Source: Nocardioides panacisoli (GTDB lineage Bacteria; Actinomycetota; Actinomycetes; Propionibacteriales; Nocardioidaceae). Taken from it: 64,000 nucleotides of DNA. How positions within the stretch are numbered: position 1 is the first letter of the stretch; every line of letters starts with the position of its first letter. The stretch spans positions 3,162,001-3,226,000 of the forward strand of contig NZ_CP080409.1 in the NCBI RefSeq assembly GCF_019448235.1. The letters run 5' to 3'. This document shows positions 7,075-15,332 of the stretch, piece by piece. Both the position numbers and the translations under genes were made by a program. The notes under the pieces were generated by a model. The model worked only from the letters and a program-made list of their open reading frames with translations, ran no database searches and had not been told where the DNA came from.

Positions 7075-8250
7075 GTGACCGACGTCTTCGCCGCTGCCGA
7101 CCTCGGGCCGGTCCGGCTGCGCAACCGCACCGTCAAGGCGGCCACCTTCGAGGGGCGTACGCCGCACGGGCAGGTCACCGACGAGCTGATCGACTACCAC
7201 CTCGCCCCGGCCCGCGGCGGCGTCGGCCTGACCACGGTCGCCTACCTCGCGGTGGCGCCCGAGGGGCGCACCCACCGCGAGGTCATCGTCGTCGGCGAGG
7301 ACACCCGCGCCGGCCTCGCGCGGCTGGCCGACGCCGTCCATCAGGAGGGGGCGGCGATCGCCGGGCAGGTCGGCCATGCCGGGCCCGTGGCCAACGGCCG
7401 CTCCAACGGCGTACGCGCCGTCGCGGCGAGCCGCATGCCCAGCCCGCTGTCGATGCAGCTGGTCGGCGCCGCGACCGAGCGCGACCTGACCCGCATCACC
7501 CGTGCCTACGTGGCCGCGGCGCGGGTCCTGGTCGACGCCGGGTTCGACGTGCTCGAGCTGCACATGGCCCACAGCTACCTGTTGTCCTCCTTCCTGGCGC
7601 CGGGCCTCAACCGGCGCGCCGACCGCTGGGGAGGCCCGCTCGTGTCCCGGGCGAAGTTGGCGCGCCAGGTCGCCCGCGCCGTCCGCGAGGAGGTCGGCGA
7701 CGCGGCGGCCGTCACCGCCAAGACGTCGCTGGGTGACGGGTTCCGCGGCGGTGTCACCACCGACATCGGCCTGGAGTTCGCCCAGCTGCTCGAGGCCGAC
7801 GGGCACCTGGACGCCCTGCAGCTCAGCGGCGGGTCGTCGCTGATGAACCCGATGTACCTCTTCCGCGGCGAGGCGCCGGTGAACGAGTTCGCCGACGCGA
7901 TGCCGCCCCTGGTCCGCTGGGGCATGCGGACGCCGGTCGGTCGCGGCTTCCTCAAGGAGTACCCCTTCGAGGAGGCCTACTTCCGCGACAAGGCCCTGCG
8001 CTTCCGCGATGCGCTGTCGATGCCGTTGATGCTGCTGGGTGGCATCAATCGGCTGGCCACGATGCAGCAGGCGATGGCCGACGGGTTCGAGTACGTCGCG
8101 ATGGGCCGCGCCCTGCTGCGCGAGCCCGACCTCGTCCAGCGGCTGCGCGACGGCGCTGCGACCGAGGGCGCCTGCATCCACTGCAACCGCTGCATGCCCA
8201 CGATCTACTCCGGCACCCGGTGCCCGGAATGGGTGGTCGACCCGCTGTGA
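7075..8250 (+). CDS. NADH:flavin oxidoreductase / Old Yellow Enzyme-like
   Basis: A 391-aa FMN-binding TIM-barrel oxidoreductase of the OYE/2,4-dienoyl-CoA reductase group. N-terminal LGPVRLRNRTVKAATFEG, the active-site segment ELHMAHSYLLSSFLAPGLNRRADRWGG (usual HxAHGYL...SP..N.R.D.YGG), and the C-terminal phosphate-binding VAMGRALLREPDL are clear. The C-terminus carries CIHCNRCM, a Cys cluster as in iron-sulfur members. GTG at 7075 fits the family start and leaderless spacing; an upstream ATG would put the operator inside the coding region. Likely reduces an enone in lipid or steroid degradation, judged by the KstR-type site. Confidence 0.85.
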   Translation: MTDVFAAADLGPVRLRNRTVKAATFEGRTPHGQVTDELIDYHLAPARGGVGLTTVAYLAVAPEGRTHREVIVVGEDTRAGLARLADAVHQEGAAIAGQVGHAGPVANGRSNGVRAVAASRMPSPLSMQLVGAATERDLTRITRAYVAAARVLVDAGFDVLELHMAHSYLLSSFLAPGLNRRADRWGGPLVSRAKLARQVARAVREEVGDAAAVTAKTSLGDGFRGGVTTDIGLEFAQLLEADGHLDALQLSGGSSLMNPMYLFRGEAPVNEFADAMPPLVRWGMRTPVGRGFLKEYPFEEAYFRDKALRFRDALSMPLMLLGGINRLATMQQAMADGFEYVAMGRALLREPDLVQRLRDGAATEGACIHCNRCMPTIYSGTRCPEWVVDPL

Positions 8251-8272
8251 GGCGCGACCCCTTCCACTGAAA

Positions 8273-8286
8273 TAGAACGTGTTCTA
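8273..8286 (+). promoter_or_regulatory. KstR-type operator on a leaderless promoter
   Basis: TAGAACGTGTTCTA is an exact match to TnnAACnnGTTnnA, with symmetric outer bases. The last two bases form the TA of the -10 element TAGGTT (8285-8290), which lies six bases before the ATG at 8297. The geometry is the same as at the site at 7052-7065. Confidence 0.7.
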
Positions 8287-8296
8287 GGTTGGGTCC

Positions 8297-9442
8297 ATGT
8301 CCCAGGTGATTCCCGACCAGCCCCTCCGCGTCGTCGTGTGGTCCACCGGCACCATCGGCCGCCACGCGATCGCCGGCGTCCTGGCCCACCCCGACCTCGA
8401 GCTGGTCGGGGTGTGGACCTCCAGCGAGGCCAAGCACGGCGTCGACGTCGGCCGGCTCGCCGAGCTCGGACGCGACGTCGGGATCGCGGCGACCACCGAC
8501 CGCGACGAGCTGGTCGCGCTGCGGCCCGACTGCATCGTGCACGGCGCGATGACCGACGACCGGGTCTTCGAGTCCATCGGGGACCTCACCGGGTTCCTGC
8601 GTGACGGCGTCAACGTCGTCTCCAGCGGGCCGGTCATCCTGCTGCACCGGGCCGGCACGCTGCCGCCGGAGATGATCGCCGACATCGACGCCGCCGGTCG
8701 CGACGGCAACGCCAGCCTCCATGTCAACGGCATCGACCCCGGCTTCGCCAACGACGTGCTCCCGCTGGTCATGAGCAGCCTCAGCCAGCGCATCGACCAC
8801 CTCAAGGTCAGCGAGATCGCCGACTACTCCACCTACTACCAACCCGTCGTCATGCGCGACCTGTTCGGCTTCGGCCAGCCGCTGGACTTCGCGGCCATGC
8901 TCTGGGAGCCGGGCATCCTCACCACGGCCTGGGGTCCCGTCGTACGCCTCCTCGCCGACGGGCTCGGGGTGACCCTGGACGAGCCGCTCCTGGAGGAGGT
9001 CGAACGCCGTCCCGCACCGCGGGCGGTCGAGACCGCGTCGGTCGACGTCGCCGAGGGGACCATGGGCTCGGTCCGCTTCCGCGTGGTCGGCACCGTGGGC
9101 GGCGAGCCGCGGATCACCCTCGAGCACGTCACCCGCACCGACGCGACCACCGACGAGGACTGGCCGACGCCGCACGAGGGCGACGGCTGCTACCGGGTCG
9201 AGATCACCGGTGAGCCCCACATGAAGGTCGACTTCACCCACCACGGCGAACACGGCGACCACAACGTCTCCGGGATGATCGTGACCGCCCAGCGGCTGAT
9301 CAACGCCGTGCCCGCCGTCGTGGCCGCCGAGCCGGGCCTGCGGACGCCGCTGGACCTGCCGCTGGTCACCGGCCGCGGCCTGGTCGCCACCGGAGTCCGG
9401 TCGACCGGCGCCGGCTCGCTGGTCGGGGACGGTGTCTGGTGA
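8297..9442 (+). CDS. Dihydrodipicolinate reductase-like NAD(P)-binding protein
   Basis: A 381-aa protein with an N-terminal Rossmann fold ([18 protein letters not shown], residues about 11-28). It resembles the DapB-N/2,4-diaminopentanoate dehydrogenase-like proteins that are common in actinobacterial lipid- and steroid-catabolic loci. It is too long for a true DapB (about 245 aa), and there is no lysine-pathway neighbour. Function unknown, probably an NAD(P)-dependent reductase. Leaderless ATG six bases after TAGGTT. The stop overlaps the SDR start (GTGA), so it is first in an operon under the KstR-like site. Confidence 0.8.
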   Translation: MSQVIPDQPLRVVVWSTGTIGRHAIAGVLAHPDLELVGVWTSSEAKHGVDVGRLAELGRDVGIAATTDRDELVALRPDCIVHGAMTDDRVFESIGDLTGFLRDGVNVVSSGPVILLHRAGTLPPEMIADIDAAGRDGNASLHVNGIDPGFANDVLPLVMSSLSQRIDHLKVSEIADYSTYYQPVVMRDLFGFGQPLDFAAMLWEPGILTTAWGPVVRLLADGLGVTLDEPLLEEVERRPAPRAVETASVDVAEGTMGSVRFRVVGTVGGEPRITLEHVTRTDATTDEDWPTPHEGDGCYRVEITGEPHMKVDFTHHGEHGDHNVSGMIVTAQRLINAVPAVVAAEPGLRTPLDLPLVTGRGLVATGVRSTGAGSLVGDGVW

Positions 9443-10269
9443 GCATCCTCGACCGCTTCACGCTCACCGACCACGTCGCCGTCGTCACCGGTGCCGGGCG
9501 CGGCATCGGCGCCGCCACCGCCGTCGCGCTCGCCGAGGCCGGCGCCGACGTCGTGCTCTCCTCGCGCACCGAGGGCCAGCTCGACGAGGTCGCCCACCGG
9601 GTCGAGGACACCGGCCGCACGGCCGTCGTCGTCCCCGCCGACCTCAGTGACACCGAGGCCGTCGCCGCCCTCGCGCAGCGCGCGTACGACGAGTTCGGCC
9701 GCCTCGACGTCGTGGTCAACAACGTCGGCGGCACCATCCCCAATGCCTTCCTCGACACCGACGTGGCCTACCTGGAGGAGTCGTTCCACTTCAACGTCTC
9801 CACCGCCCACGCGCTGACCCGGGCGGCGGTGCCGCTGATGCTGGCCTCGGCCGGCACCCCGGACGCCCCGCGCCAGAAGTCGGTCACCTCGATCTCCTCG
9901 ATGATGGGGCGCTCCCCGGGCCGCGGCTACCTCGCCTACGGCACCGCGAAGGCGGCGTTGGCCCACTGGTCGCGGCTCGCCGCGACCGACCTCGCGCCGC
10001 AGGTCCGGGTCAACGGCGTCTACGTCGGCTCGGTGATGACCAGCGCGCTGGAGTTCGTGGCGGGGGTCCCCGAGACGCGGCAGCAGATGGAGGGTGCGAC
10101 CCCGCTGGGCCACATCGGTGAGGCCGAGGACATCGCCGCGGCCGTCCTCTACCTCGCCTCGCCCGCGGGGAAGTACCTCACCGGCAAGATGCTCGAGGTC
10201 GACGGCGGCCTGCTGCAGCCCAACCTGGACCTGGGGCTGCCCGACCTGGAGCCCACCTCGGACTCGTAG
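9439..10269 (+). CDS. Short-chain dehydrogenase/reductase
   Basis: A 276-aa classical SDR. The cofactor motif TGAGRGIG is at 17-24, NNVGG at about 94-98, the catalytic Ser at 153/154 (SISSMMG), Tyr167 and Lys171 (YGTAK). It oxidises or reduces a hydroxy/keto substrate with NAD(P). The GTG start overlaps the previous stop by four bases, so it is co-transcribed with the reductase-like gene. The substrate is unknown; operon context suggests a lipid or steroid intermediate. Confidence 0.88.
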   Translation: MSILDRFTLTDHVAVVTGAGRGIGAATAVALAEAGADVVLSSRTEGQLDEVAHRVEDTGRTAVVVPADLSDTEAVAALAQRAYDEFGRLDVVVNNVGGTIPNAFLDTDVAYLEESFHFNVSTAHALTRAAVPLMLASAGTPDAPRQKSVTSISSMMGRSPGRGYLAYGTAKAALAHWSRLAATDLAPQVRVNGVYVGSVMTSALEFVAGVPETRQQMEGATPLGHIGEAEDIAAAVLYLASPAGKYLTGKMLEVDGGLLQPNLDLGLPDLEPTSDS

Positions 10270-10278
10270 AGTCGCGCC

Positions 10279-11340
10279 ATGGCATCGGGAGTGAGCACGG
10301 GCGCAGCGATCTCGCCGGACTCCGGCGAGCACTGGGCCGCCGAGGGCGCCTGGCGCGTCACCGACGGGATCCACCGCATCCCGCTGCCGCTGCCGATGGA
10401 CGGGCTGAAGGCGATCAACGTCTACGTCGTCGAGAGCGACGACGGGCTGACCCTCATCGACGGCGGCTGGGCCATCCCGGTCGCCCGCGAGCTGCTGGAG
10501 AAGTGCCTGGCACAGGTCGGCTACGGCTTCGGCGACATCCGCCGGTTCCTGGTCACCCACGTCCACCGCGACCACTACACGATGGCCTCGGTGCTCGGCG
10601 CGGAGTACGACGTCCCGGTGTCGCTGGGGCGCGGCGAGCAGCCGGCGCTGGACCTCCTCAACAACGCCGAGGACCTCGCGCACAGCCCCTTCATCGACGT
10701 ACTGGTCAGTGCGGGGGCCCGCGACATCGCCGACCTCTGGCTCGCGGGCGAGGACGGCGAGCTGCCCGACGCCTCGCTGTGGCGCATGCCCGACGCCTGG
10801 CTGGAGGGCGACCTCACCATCGACCTCGGTCGTCGCACGGTCGATGCGGTCCACACCCCCGGTCACACGCCGGGCCACTACGTCTTCGCCGACACCGACG
10901 ACGGGCTCCTCTTCGCCGGCGACCACGTGCTGCCGACCATCACCCCCTCGATCGGCTTCACCGTGCCGCCGACCGACCAGCCGCTGGGCGACTTCATGTC
11001 CTCGCTGGCGCGGGTCCGTGCCCTGCCGGACCTGCAGGTGCTGCCCGCGCACGGACCGGTCGCGCCGTCGACCCACGAGCGCGTCGACGAGCTGACCGCA
11101 CACCACGAGGACCGGCTCGACCTGTGCGCCAAGGCGCTGCGCGAGCACCGCACCACCACGGCCCACGTCGTGGCGCAGGACCTGGGCTGGACCCGCCACG
11201 AGAAGGCCTACGACGAGCTCGACGTCTTCAGCCAGGGCATGGCCTCCATGGAGACCAAGGCCCACCTGGACCTGCTCGTCGCCCGCGGCGAGGCCACGCG
11301 GGCCGACCACGCCGACGGGATCCGCTACACCGCGTCCTAG
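10279..11340 (+). CDS. MBL-fold metallo-hydrolase
   Basis: A 353-aa metallo-beta-lactamase-fold protein. Metal ligands lie in THVHRDH (His94, His96, Asp98, His99), TPGHTPGH and FAGDHVLP, with a PAHGP motif further on; a helical C-terminal region follows. It may be a hydrolase or thioesterase-like enzyme of the same catabolic block. It has its own leaderless promoter: TAGAGT (10267-10272) overlaps the SDR stop codon TAG and lies six bases before the ATG. It can therefore be read with the operon or separately. Confidence 0.83.
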   Translation: MASGVSTGAAISPDSGEHWAAEGAWRVTDGIHRIPLPLPMDGLKAINVYVVESDDGLTLIDGGWAIPVARELLEKCLAQVGYGFGDIRRFLVTHVHRDHYTMASVLGAEYDVPVSLGRGEQPALDLLNNAEDLAHSPFIDVLVSAGARDIADLWLAGEDGELPDASLWRMPDAWLEGDLTIDLGRRTVDAVHTPGHTPGHYVFADTDDGLLFAGDHVLPTITPSIGFTVPPTDQPLGDFMSSLARVRALPDLQVLPAHGPVAPSTHERVDELTAHHEDRLDLCAKALREHRTTTAHVVAQDLGWTRHEKAYDELDVFSQGMASMETKAHLDLLVARGEATRADHADGIRYTAS

Positions 11341-11346
11341 ACTGGG

Positions 11347-11438
11347 CGTGTCCGACAGGGGAGCACACCTCGTGCTGAGAGTGGGCCCGGCGCCCAGACC
11401 CTATGAACCTGCTCCGGTTAGCACCGGCGAAGGGAGTC
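11347..11438 (+). ncRNA. TPP riboswitch (THI element)
   Basis: The 5' leader of the thiamine transporter contains the conserved THI-box pieces in order: ACAGGGGAGC (11355-11364), GCTGAGAG (11374-11381), GACCC (11398-11402), GAACCTG (11405-11411), and a closing CCGGTTAGCACCGGCGAAGGGA (11414-11435 region). The last piece includes the AGGGAG ribosome site of the downstream ATG at 11442, so TPP binding probably hides it and blocks translation. A possible -10, TAGACT, is at 11338-11343, overlapping the end of the previous gene. Confidence 0.93.
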
Positions 11439-11441
11439 CTC

Positions 11442-12497
11442 ATGTTCATCCGTCCCGCAACCCGCGGCCTCGTCGCCCTCGGTGCCCTGTCGCTGGTCGC
11501 GACCGGGTGCTCGCTGAGTACCGAGGAGGGGTCGGCCTCCGGTGAGTCCGGCGGTGGCGAGGTCGTCCTGGTCACCCACGACTCCTTCAACCTGCCCGAG
11601 GAGCTGGTCGCCGCCTTCGAGGAGGACACCGGCTACGAGCTGGTGCACACCCCGGCCGGCGACGGCGGCGAGCTGACCAACAAGCTCGTCCTCACCGACT
11701 CCGAGCCGTTGGGTGACGTGGCCTTCGGCGTCGACAACACCTTCGCGTCCCGGGCGCTGGACGCTGACGTGTTCGCGCCGTACGACGCCGAGCTGCCGGC
11801 CGGCGCCGAGCAGCACACCCTGCCCGGCGACGAGGAGGGTGCGCTCGCCCCGATCGACACCGGCAACGTCTGCGTCAACGTCGACACCGCCTGGTTCGAG
11901 CAGCGCGACCGGCCGCCCCCCGAGACGCTCGACGACCTCACCGAGCCCGCCTACGAGTCGCTCTTCGTCACCCCCGGCGCCACCTCCAGCACGCCGGGCA
12001 TGGCGTTCCTGCTGGCCACGATCGCCGAGTACGGCGAGGACTGGCAGCAGTACTGGCAGGACCTGCTCGCCAACGGCGCCAAGATCGTCCGCGGCTGGGA
12101 GGACGCCTACACCGTCGACTTCACCTACTCCGGTGGCAACCGGCCGATCGTGCTGTCCTATGACTCCTCGCCGGCCTTCACCGTCGCCGACGGTGAGACC
12201 AGCACCGCCGACCTGGCCTCGACCTGCTTCGGCCAGGTCGAGTACGCCGGCGTCCTGGCCGGGGCCGAGAACCCCGAGGGCGCGCAGGCGGTCATCGACT
12301 GGATGCTGAGCCAGCAGGTCCAGGAGGCGCTGCCGCCGAACATGTACGTCTACCCGGTCGCCGAGGACGCCGCGCTCCCCGAGGAGTGGGCGGAGTTCGC
12401 GCCGCCGGCGTCGCCGGAGCTGAGCCTCCCGCCGGAGGAGATCGCGGCCAACCGCAGCCAGTGGCAGCAGGAATGGACCGACATCACCACGCGATGA
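11442..12497 (+). CDS. thiB: Thiamine ABC transporter, substrate-binding lipoprotein
   Basis: A 351-aa extracellular solute-binding protein of the ThiB/iron-binding type. The signal peptide ends in a lipobox (LVATGC, Cys23), followed by an acidic Ser/Gly linker. It captures thiamine (or TPP) outside the membrane for the permease. The ATG at 11442 is placed by the riboswitch ribosome site; an upstream in-frame ATG at 11403 lies inside the riboswitch and is not credible. A separate 23-codon frame begins at its stop (ATGA). Confidence 0.9.
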   Translation: MFIRPATRGLVALGALSLVATGCSLSTEEGSASGESGGGEVVLVTHDSFNLPEELVAAFEEDTGYELVHTPAGDGGELTNKLVLTDSEPLGDVAFGVDNTFASRALDADVFAPYDAELPAGAEQHTLPGDEEGALAPIDTGNVCVNVDTAWFEQRDRPPPETLDDLTEPAYESLFVTPGATSSTPGMAFLLATIAEYGEDWQQYWQDLLANGAKIVRGWEDAYTVDFTYSGGNRPIVLSYDSSPAFTVADGETSTADLASTCFGQVEYAGVLAGAENPEGAQAVIDWMLSQQVQEALPPNMYVYPVAEDAALPEEWAEFAPPASPELSLPPEEIAANRSQWQQEWTDITTR

Positions 12498-12565
12498 GCG
12501 TGGCGGTCGAGGTGCGAGGAGCGCCGGCGACGAGTCCCGGGACCACGGCATCGGTCACGCCGTGA
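12494..12565 (+). CDS. Possible 23-aa coupling ORF between thiB and thiP
   Basis: ATG at 12494 overlaps the thiB stop (ATGA). The frame ends with TGA at 12563-12565, which overlaps the thiP GTG (GTGA). The peptide starts MSVAVEVRGAPATS and has no recognisable domain. A ribosome leaving thiB could re-initiate here and then again at thiP. It may only be chance in GC-rich DNA, since no separate ribosome site is visible. Confidence 0.3.
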   Translation: MSVAVEVRGAPATSPGTTASVTP

Positions 12566-14208
12566 GGCGCATCGCTGCCCTGCTGCTGCTCGCGGCCGTG
12601 CCGGTCGCGGTGCTGGGGGTCTTCTTCGCCCTGCCGGTTGCGGGCATGCTGCAGCGCGGCTTCTTCCCCGACGGCGCCTTCGACCCCGGGGCGGTCTGGG
12701 AGGTGCTGACCCGGCCGCGGACGCGGCGCGTCGTCTGGTTCACGCTGTGGACCAGCACCGCCGCCACGCTGAGCGCGGTCGTCCTGGGCCTGCCCGCGGC
12801 GTACGCGCTGTATCGGCTGCGGTTCCCGCTGCGCGGGCTGTTGCGGGCACTCATGCTGGTGCCGTTCGTGCTGCCGACGGTCGTCGTCGGCGTGGCGGTG
12901 CGGCAGCTGCTCACCGAGTCGGGGCCGCTCGGGTTCCTGGGGCTCGACGGCACGCCGGCGGCGATCGTCTTCGGCCTGGTGTTCTTCAACGTCGCGGTCA
13001 TCGTGCGCACCGTCGGCGCCGCGTGGGAGGGCCTCGACCGCCGACCCGCCGAGGCCGCGGCGAGCCTCGGCGCCTCGCCCCGCCAGGTCTTCTGGTCGGT
13101 GACGCTGCCGGCGCTGCGGCCGGCGATCGTCTCGGCCGCGAGCGTGGTGTTCCTCTTCTGCGCCACGGCGTTCGGGGTGGTGCTGGTGCTCGGCGGCTCG
13201 CGCTACGCCTCGGTCGAGACCGAGATCTACCTGTTGACCACCGACCTGCTGGACCTGCCCGCCGCGGCGGCGCTCTCGATCGTGCAGCTGCTGGCCGTGG
13301 CCGTGCTGCTCGCGGTCGCGGGACGCCTGCGCCGCGTGCCCGACCCGACCGTACGCCGCGCCTTGGCCCGCCCGTCCCGCCCGACGGCGGGGGACCTTCC
13401 CGCGCTGGCCGCCACGGGTGCCGTGCTCGCCCTGGTCGCCGCGCCGCTGATCGGCCTCGTCACCGCGTCGCTGCGCCGCGACGGGGGCTGGACGCTGGTC
13501 CACTACCGCGCGCTGGGCAGCCCCGGCAGCGATGCCGGGGTCGGCTCCCTGCTGCGGGTGCCGGTGACCGAGGCGCTGGGGAACTCGCTGCGGATCGCGG
13601 CCGATGCGACGTGGATGTCGCTCACGCTCGGGGTGCTCGTGGCGGTGGTGGTGACGCGACGGTCCCGGTCGCTGGGGGAGCGCCGTGTCCGCGGCGTGCT
13701 CGACGGGCTCTTCATGCTGCCGCTGGGCGTCTCCGCGGTCACCCTGGGCTTCGGGTTCCTGATCACCCTCGACCAGCCACCGCTGGACCTGCGCTCCAGT
13801 GCGCTGCTGGTGCCGATCGCCCAGGCGCTCGTCGCGCTGCCGCTGGTGGTGCGCACGCTCGTGCCGGTGCTGGCCGGCATCGACGACCGCCAGCGGCAGG
13901 CGGCCGCCTCGCTCGGTGCCGGGGCGTGGCGGACCCTGCTGACGGTCGACGTGCCCGCGCTGTGGCGGCCGCTGCTGGCGGCGGCCGGGTTCGCGTTCGC
14001 GGTGTCCCTGGGCGAGTTCGGGGCGACGTCGTTCATCGTGCGCCCGGAGGTGCCGACGCTGCCGGTGGTGATCTTCCGGCTGATCGGCAACCCCGGGGCG
14101 CTGAACTACGGCACGGCCATGGCAGCCTCGGTGCTGCTGGCCGCCACGACGGCGGCCGTCATCCTGCTCGTGGAGCGACTCCGCGTGCCGGCGTTGGGAA
14201 CCTTCTGA
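12562..14208 (+). CDS. thiP: Thiamine ABC transporter, fused permease
   Basis: A 548-aa integral membrane protein with about twelve helices in two homologous halves. Each half has an EAA-type loop: RRPAEAAASLGASPRQVFWSVTLP in the first and RQAAASLGAGAWRTLLTVDVP in the second. This double-permease layout is typical of ThiP and of ferric-iron FbpB-type permeases; the riboswitch favours thiamine. The GTG start overlaps the stop of the short frame before it, and its stop overlaps the ATPase start (TGATG). Confidence 0.9.
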   Translation: MRRIAALLLLAAVPVAVLGVFFALPVAGMLQRGFFPDGAFDPGAVWEVLTRPRTRRVVWFTLWTSTAATLSAVVLGLPAAYALYRLRFPLRGLLRALMLVPFVLPTVVVGVAVRQLLTESGPLGFLGLDGTPAAIVFGLVFFNVAVIVRTVGAAWEGLDRRPAEAAASLGASPRQVFWSVTLPALRPAIVSAASVVFLFCATAFGVVLVLGGSRYASVETEIYLLTTDLLDLPAAAALSIVQLLAVAVLLAVAGRLRRVPDPTVRRALARPSRPTAGDLPALAATGAVLALVAAPLIGLVTASLRRDGGWTLVHYRALGSPGSDAGVGSLLRVPVTEALGNSLRIAADATWMSLTLGVLVAVVVTRRSRSLGERRVRGVLDGLFMLPLGVSAVTLGFGFLITLDQPPLDLRSSALLVPIAQALVALPLVVRTLVPVLAGIDDRQRQAAASLGAGAWRTLLTVDVPALWRPLLAAAGFAFAVSLGEFGATSFIVRPEVPTLPVVIFRLIGNPGALNYGTAMAASVLLAATTAAVILLVERLRVPALGTF

Positions 14209-15323
14209 TGTTGCGAGTCGAACGCGCCGAGGTGCGCTACGACGGCGTCCCGGCCGTGTCGGGGGTCGACCTCGAGGTGGGCGACGGCGAGGTGCTCGCG
14301 GTGCTCGGCCCGTCGGGATGCGGGAAGTCGACCCTGCTGCGGGCGGTCGCAGGCCTCGAGCCGCTCGCGGACGGACTGGTGCGGTGGGACGGTGAGGACC
14401 AGGCCGGCGTACCGGCGCACCGGCGGGGTTTCGTGCTGATGTTCCAGGACGGGCAGCTCTTCGACCACCTCGACGTGGCCGGCAACGTCGAGTACGCACT
14501 GCGGCGACGCGGCCACTCGCGGTCCGCGGCGCGGCCGCGGGTGACGGAGCTGCTGGACCTGGTCGGGCTCGCCGGCCAGGGCGATCGCCTGCCGCGGACC
14601 CTGTCCGGCGGTGAGCGGCAGCGGGTCGCGCTCGCCCGGTCGCTCGCGGCATCGCCGCGGTTGCTGCTGCTCGACGAGCCGCTCACGGCGCTCGACGCGG
14701 CGCTGCGCGCGCGGTTGGCCACCGACCTGCGCCGCATCCTCGCCGACACCACGGCGCTGCTGGTCACCCACGACCAGGCCGAGGCCTACGCACTCGCCGA
14801 CCGGGTCGCGGTCATGCGGGAGGGCCGTGTCGTGCAGCAGGGCACGGTCGAGGAGGTCTGGCAGGCCCCCGCCGACGCCGAGACCGCGCTCTTCCTCGGC
14901 TACAGCCGCGTCCTCGACGGCGAGGCCGCCCGGACCCTGCTGGCAGGTCTCGACGGGCTCGACCAACGGGAGTCGCGCTCGACGCCATCGTCGGTCGAGG
15001 GACCTCCGTCGGTCGAGCCGTCCCCGTTGGTCGAGCCGTCTCCGTTGGTCGAGCCTGTCGAGACCCCCGTCGCCGTACGCCGCTCCGCGATCCGCGCCCA
15101 CCCCACGGCCGACAGCGAGGTCACCGCCGTCGTCACCGCGGTCCACCCCACGCCGGACGAGCTCCACCTCACGGTCCGGTGGGACGGCGTCGGCGAGCTC
15201 GACGCGACCGGCGCCCCGACCTGGCTGCCCTCGGTGGGGGACCGCGTCGGAGTCGCCGTGCACCGGGACCGGATCGCCGTCCTGCCACCCGCCGAAGCGG
15301 ACGACGCCCACGGCCCTGCCTAG
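14208..15323 (+). CDS. thiQ: Thiamine ABC transporter, ATP-binding protein
   Basis: A 371-aa ABC ATPase. Walker A GPSGCGKST is at 34-42, the Q-loop Gln at about 80, the signature LSGGERQR at about 132-139, Walker B LLLLDEP at 152-158 and the switch THD at about 187-189. A C-terminal TOBE-like domain follows residue 288. It is longer than E. coli ThiQ (about 232 aa). Part of the extra length is a 40-residue stretch (247-286) with repeated Pro-Leu-Val-Glu units, encoded by an inverted-repeat element. Energises thiamine uptake with the two preceding genes. Confidence 0.9.
   Translation: MLRVERAEVRYDGVPAVSGVDLEVGDGEVLAVLGPSGCGKSTLLRAVAGLEPLADGLVRWDGEDQAGVPAHRRGFVLMFQDGQLFDHLDVAGNVEYALRRRGHSRSAARPRVTELLDLVGLAGQGDRLPRTLSGGERQRVALARSLAASPRLLLLDEPLTALDAALRARLATDLRRILADTTALLVTHDQAEAYALADRVAVMREGRVVQQGTVEEVWQAPADAETALFLGYSRVLDGEAARTLLAGLDGLDQRESRSTPSSVEGPPSVEPSPLVEPSPLVEPVETPVAVRRSAIRAHPTADSEVTAVVTAVHPTPDELHLTVRWDGVGELDATGAPTWLPSVGDRVGVAVHRDRIAVLPPAEADDAHGPA
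14946..15065 (+). repeat. 120-bp inverted-repeat element in frame within thiQ
   Basis: The ends are 24-bp inverted repeats (14946-14969 and 15042-15065) that match at 23 of 24 positions; the right end contains TTGGTCGAGCCTGTCGAGAC. Inside are further shorter copies of GGTCGAG with CCGTTGGTCGAGCC repeated. The element is exactly 120 bp, so it adds 40 codons without breaking the frame, and it lies in the linker between the ATPase core and the TOBE-like domain. It resembles a REP/MITE-type palindromic element. A related 20-bp copy of its right end lies inside tilS. Confidence 0.75.
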
Positions 15324-15332
15324 AATCGGCCC

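Noticed and set aside
9190..14652. Long antisense open frames opposite the SDR/MBL and thiP/thiQ genes
   Set aside because: Composition is typical of complementary-strand shadows, and there are no motifs or ribosome sites.
12562..15323. Iron(III) transporter instead of thiamine transporter
   Set aside because: The protein families are similar, but the TPP riboswitch directly upstream settles the substrate class.
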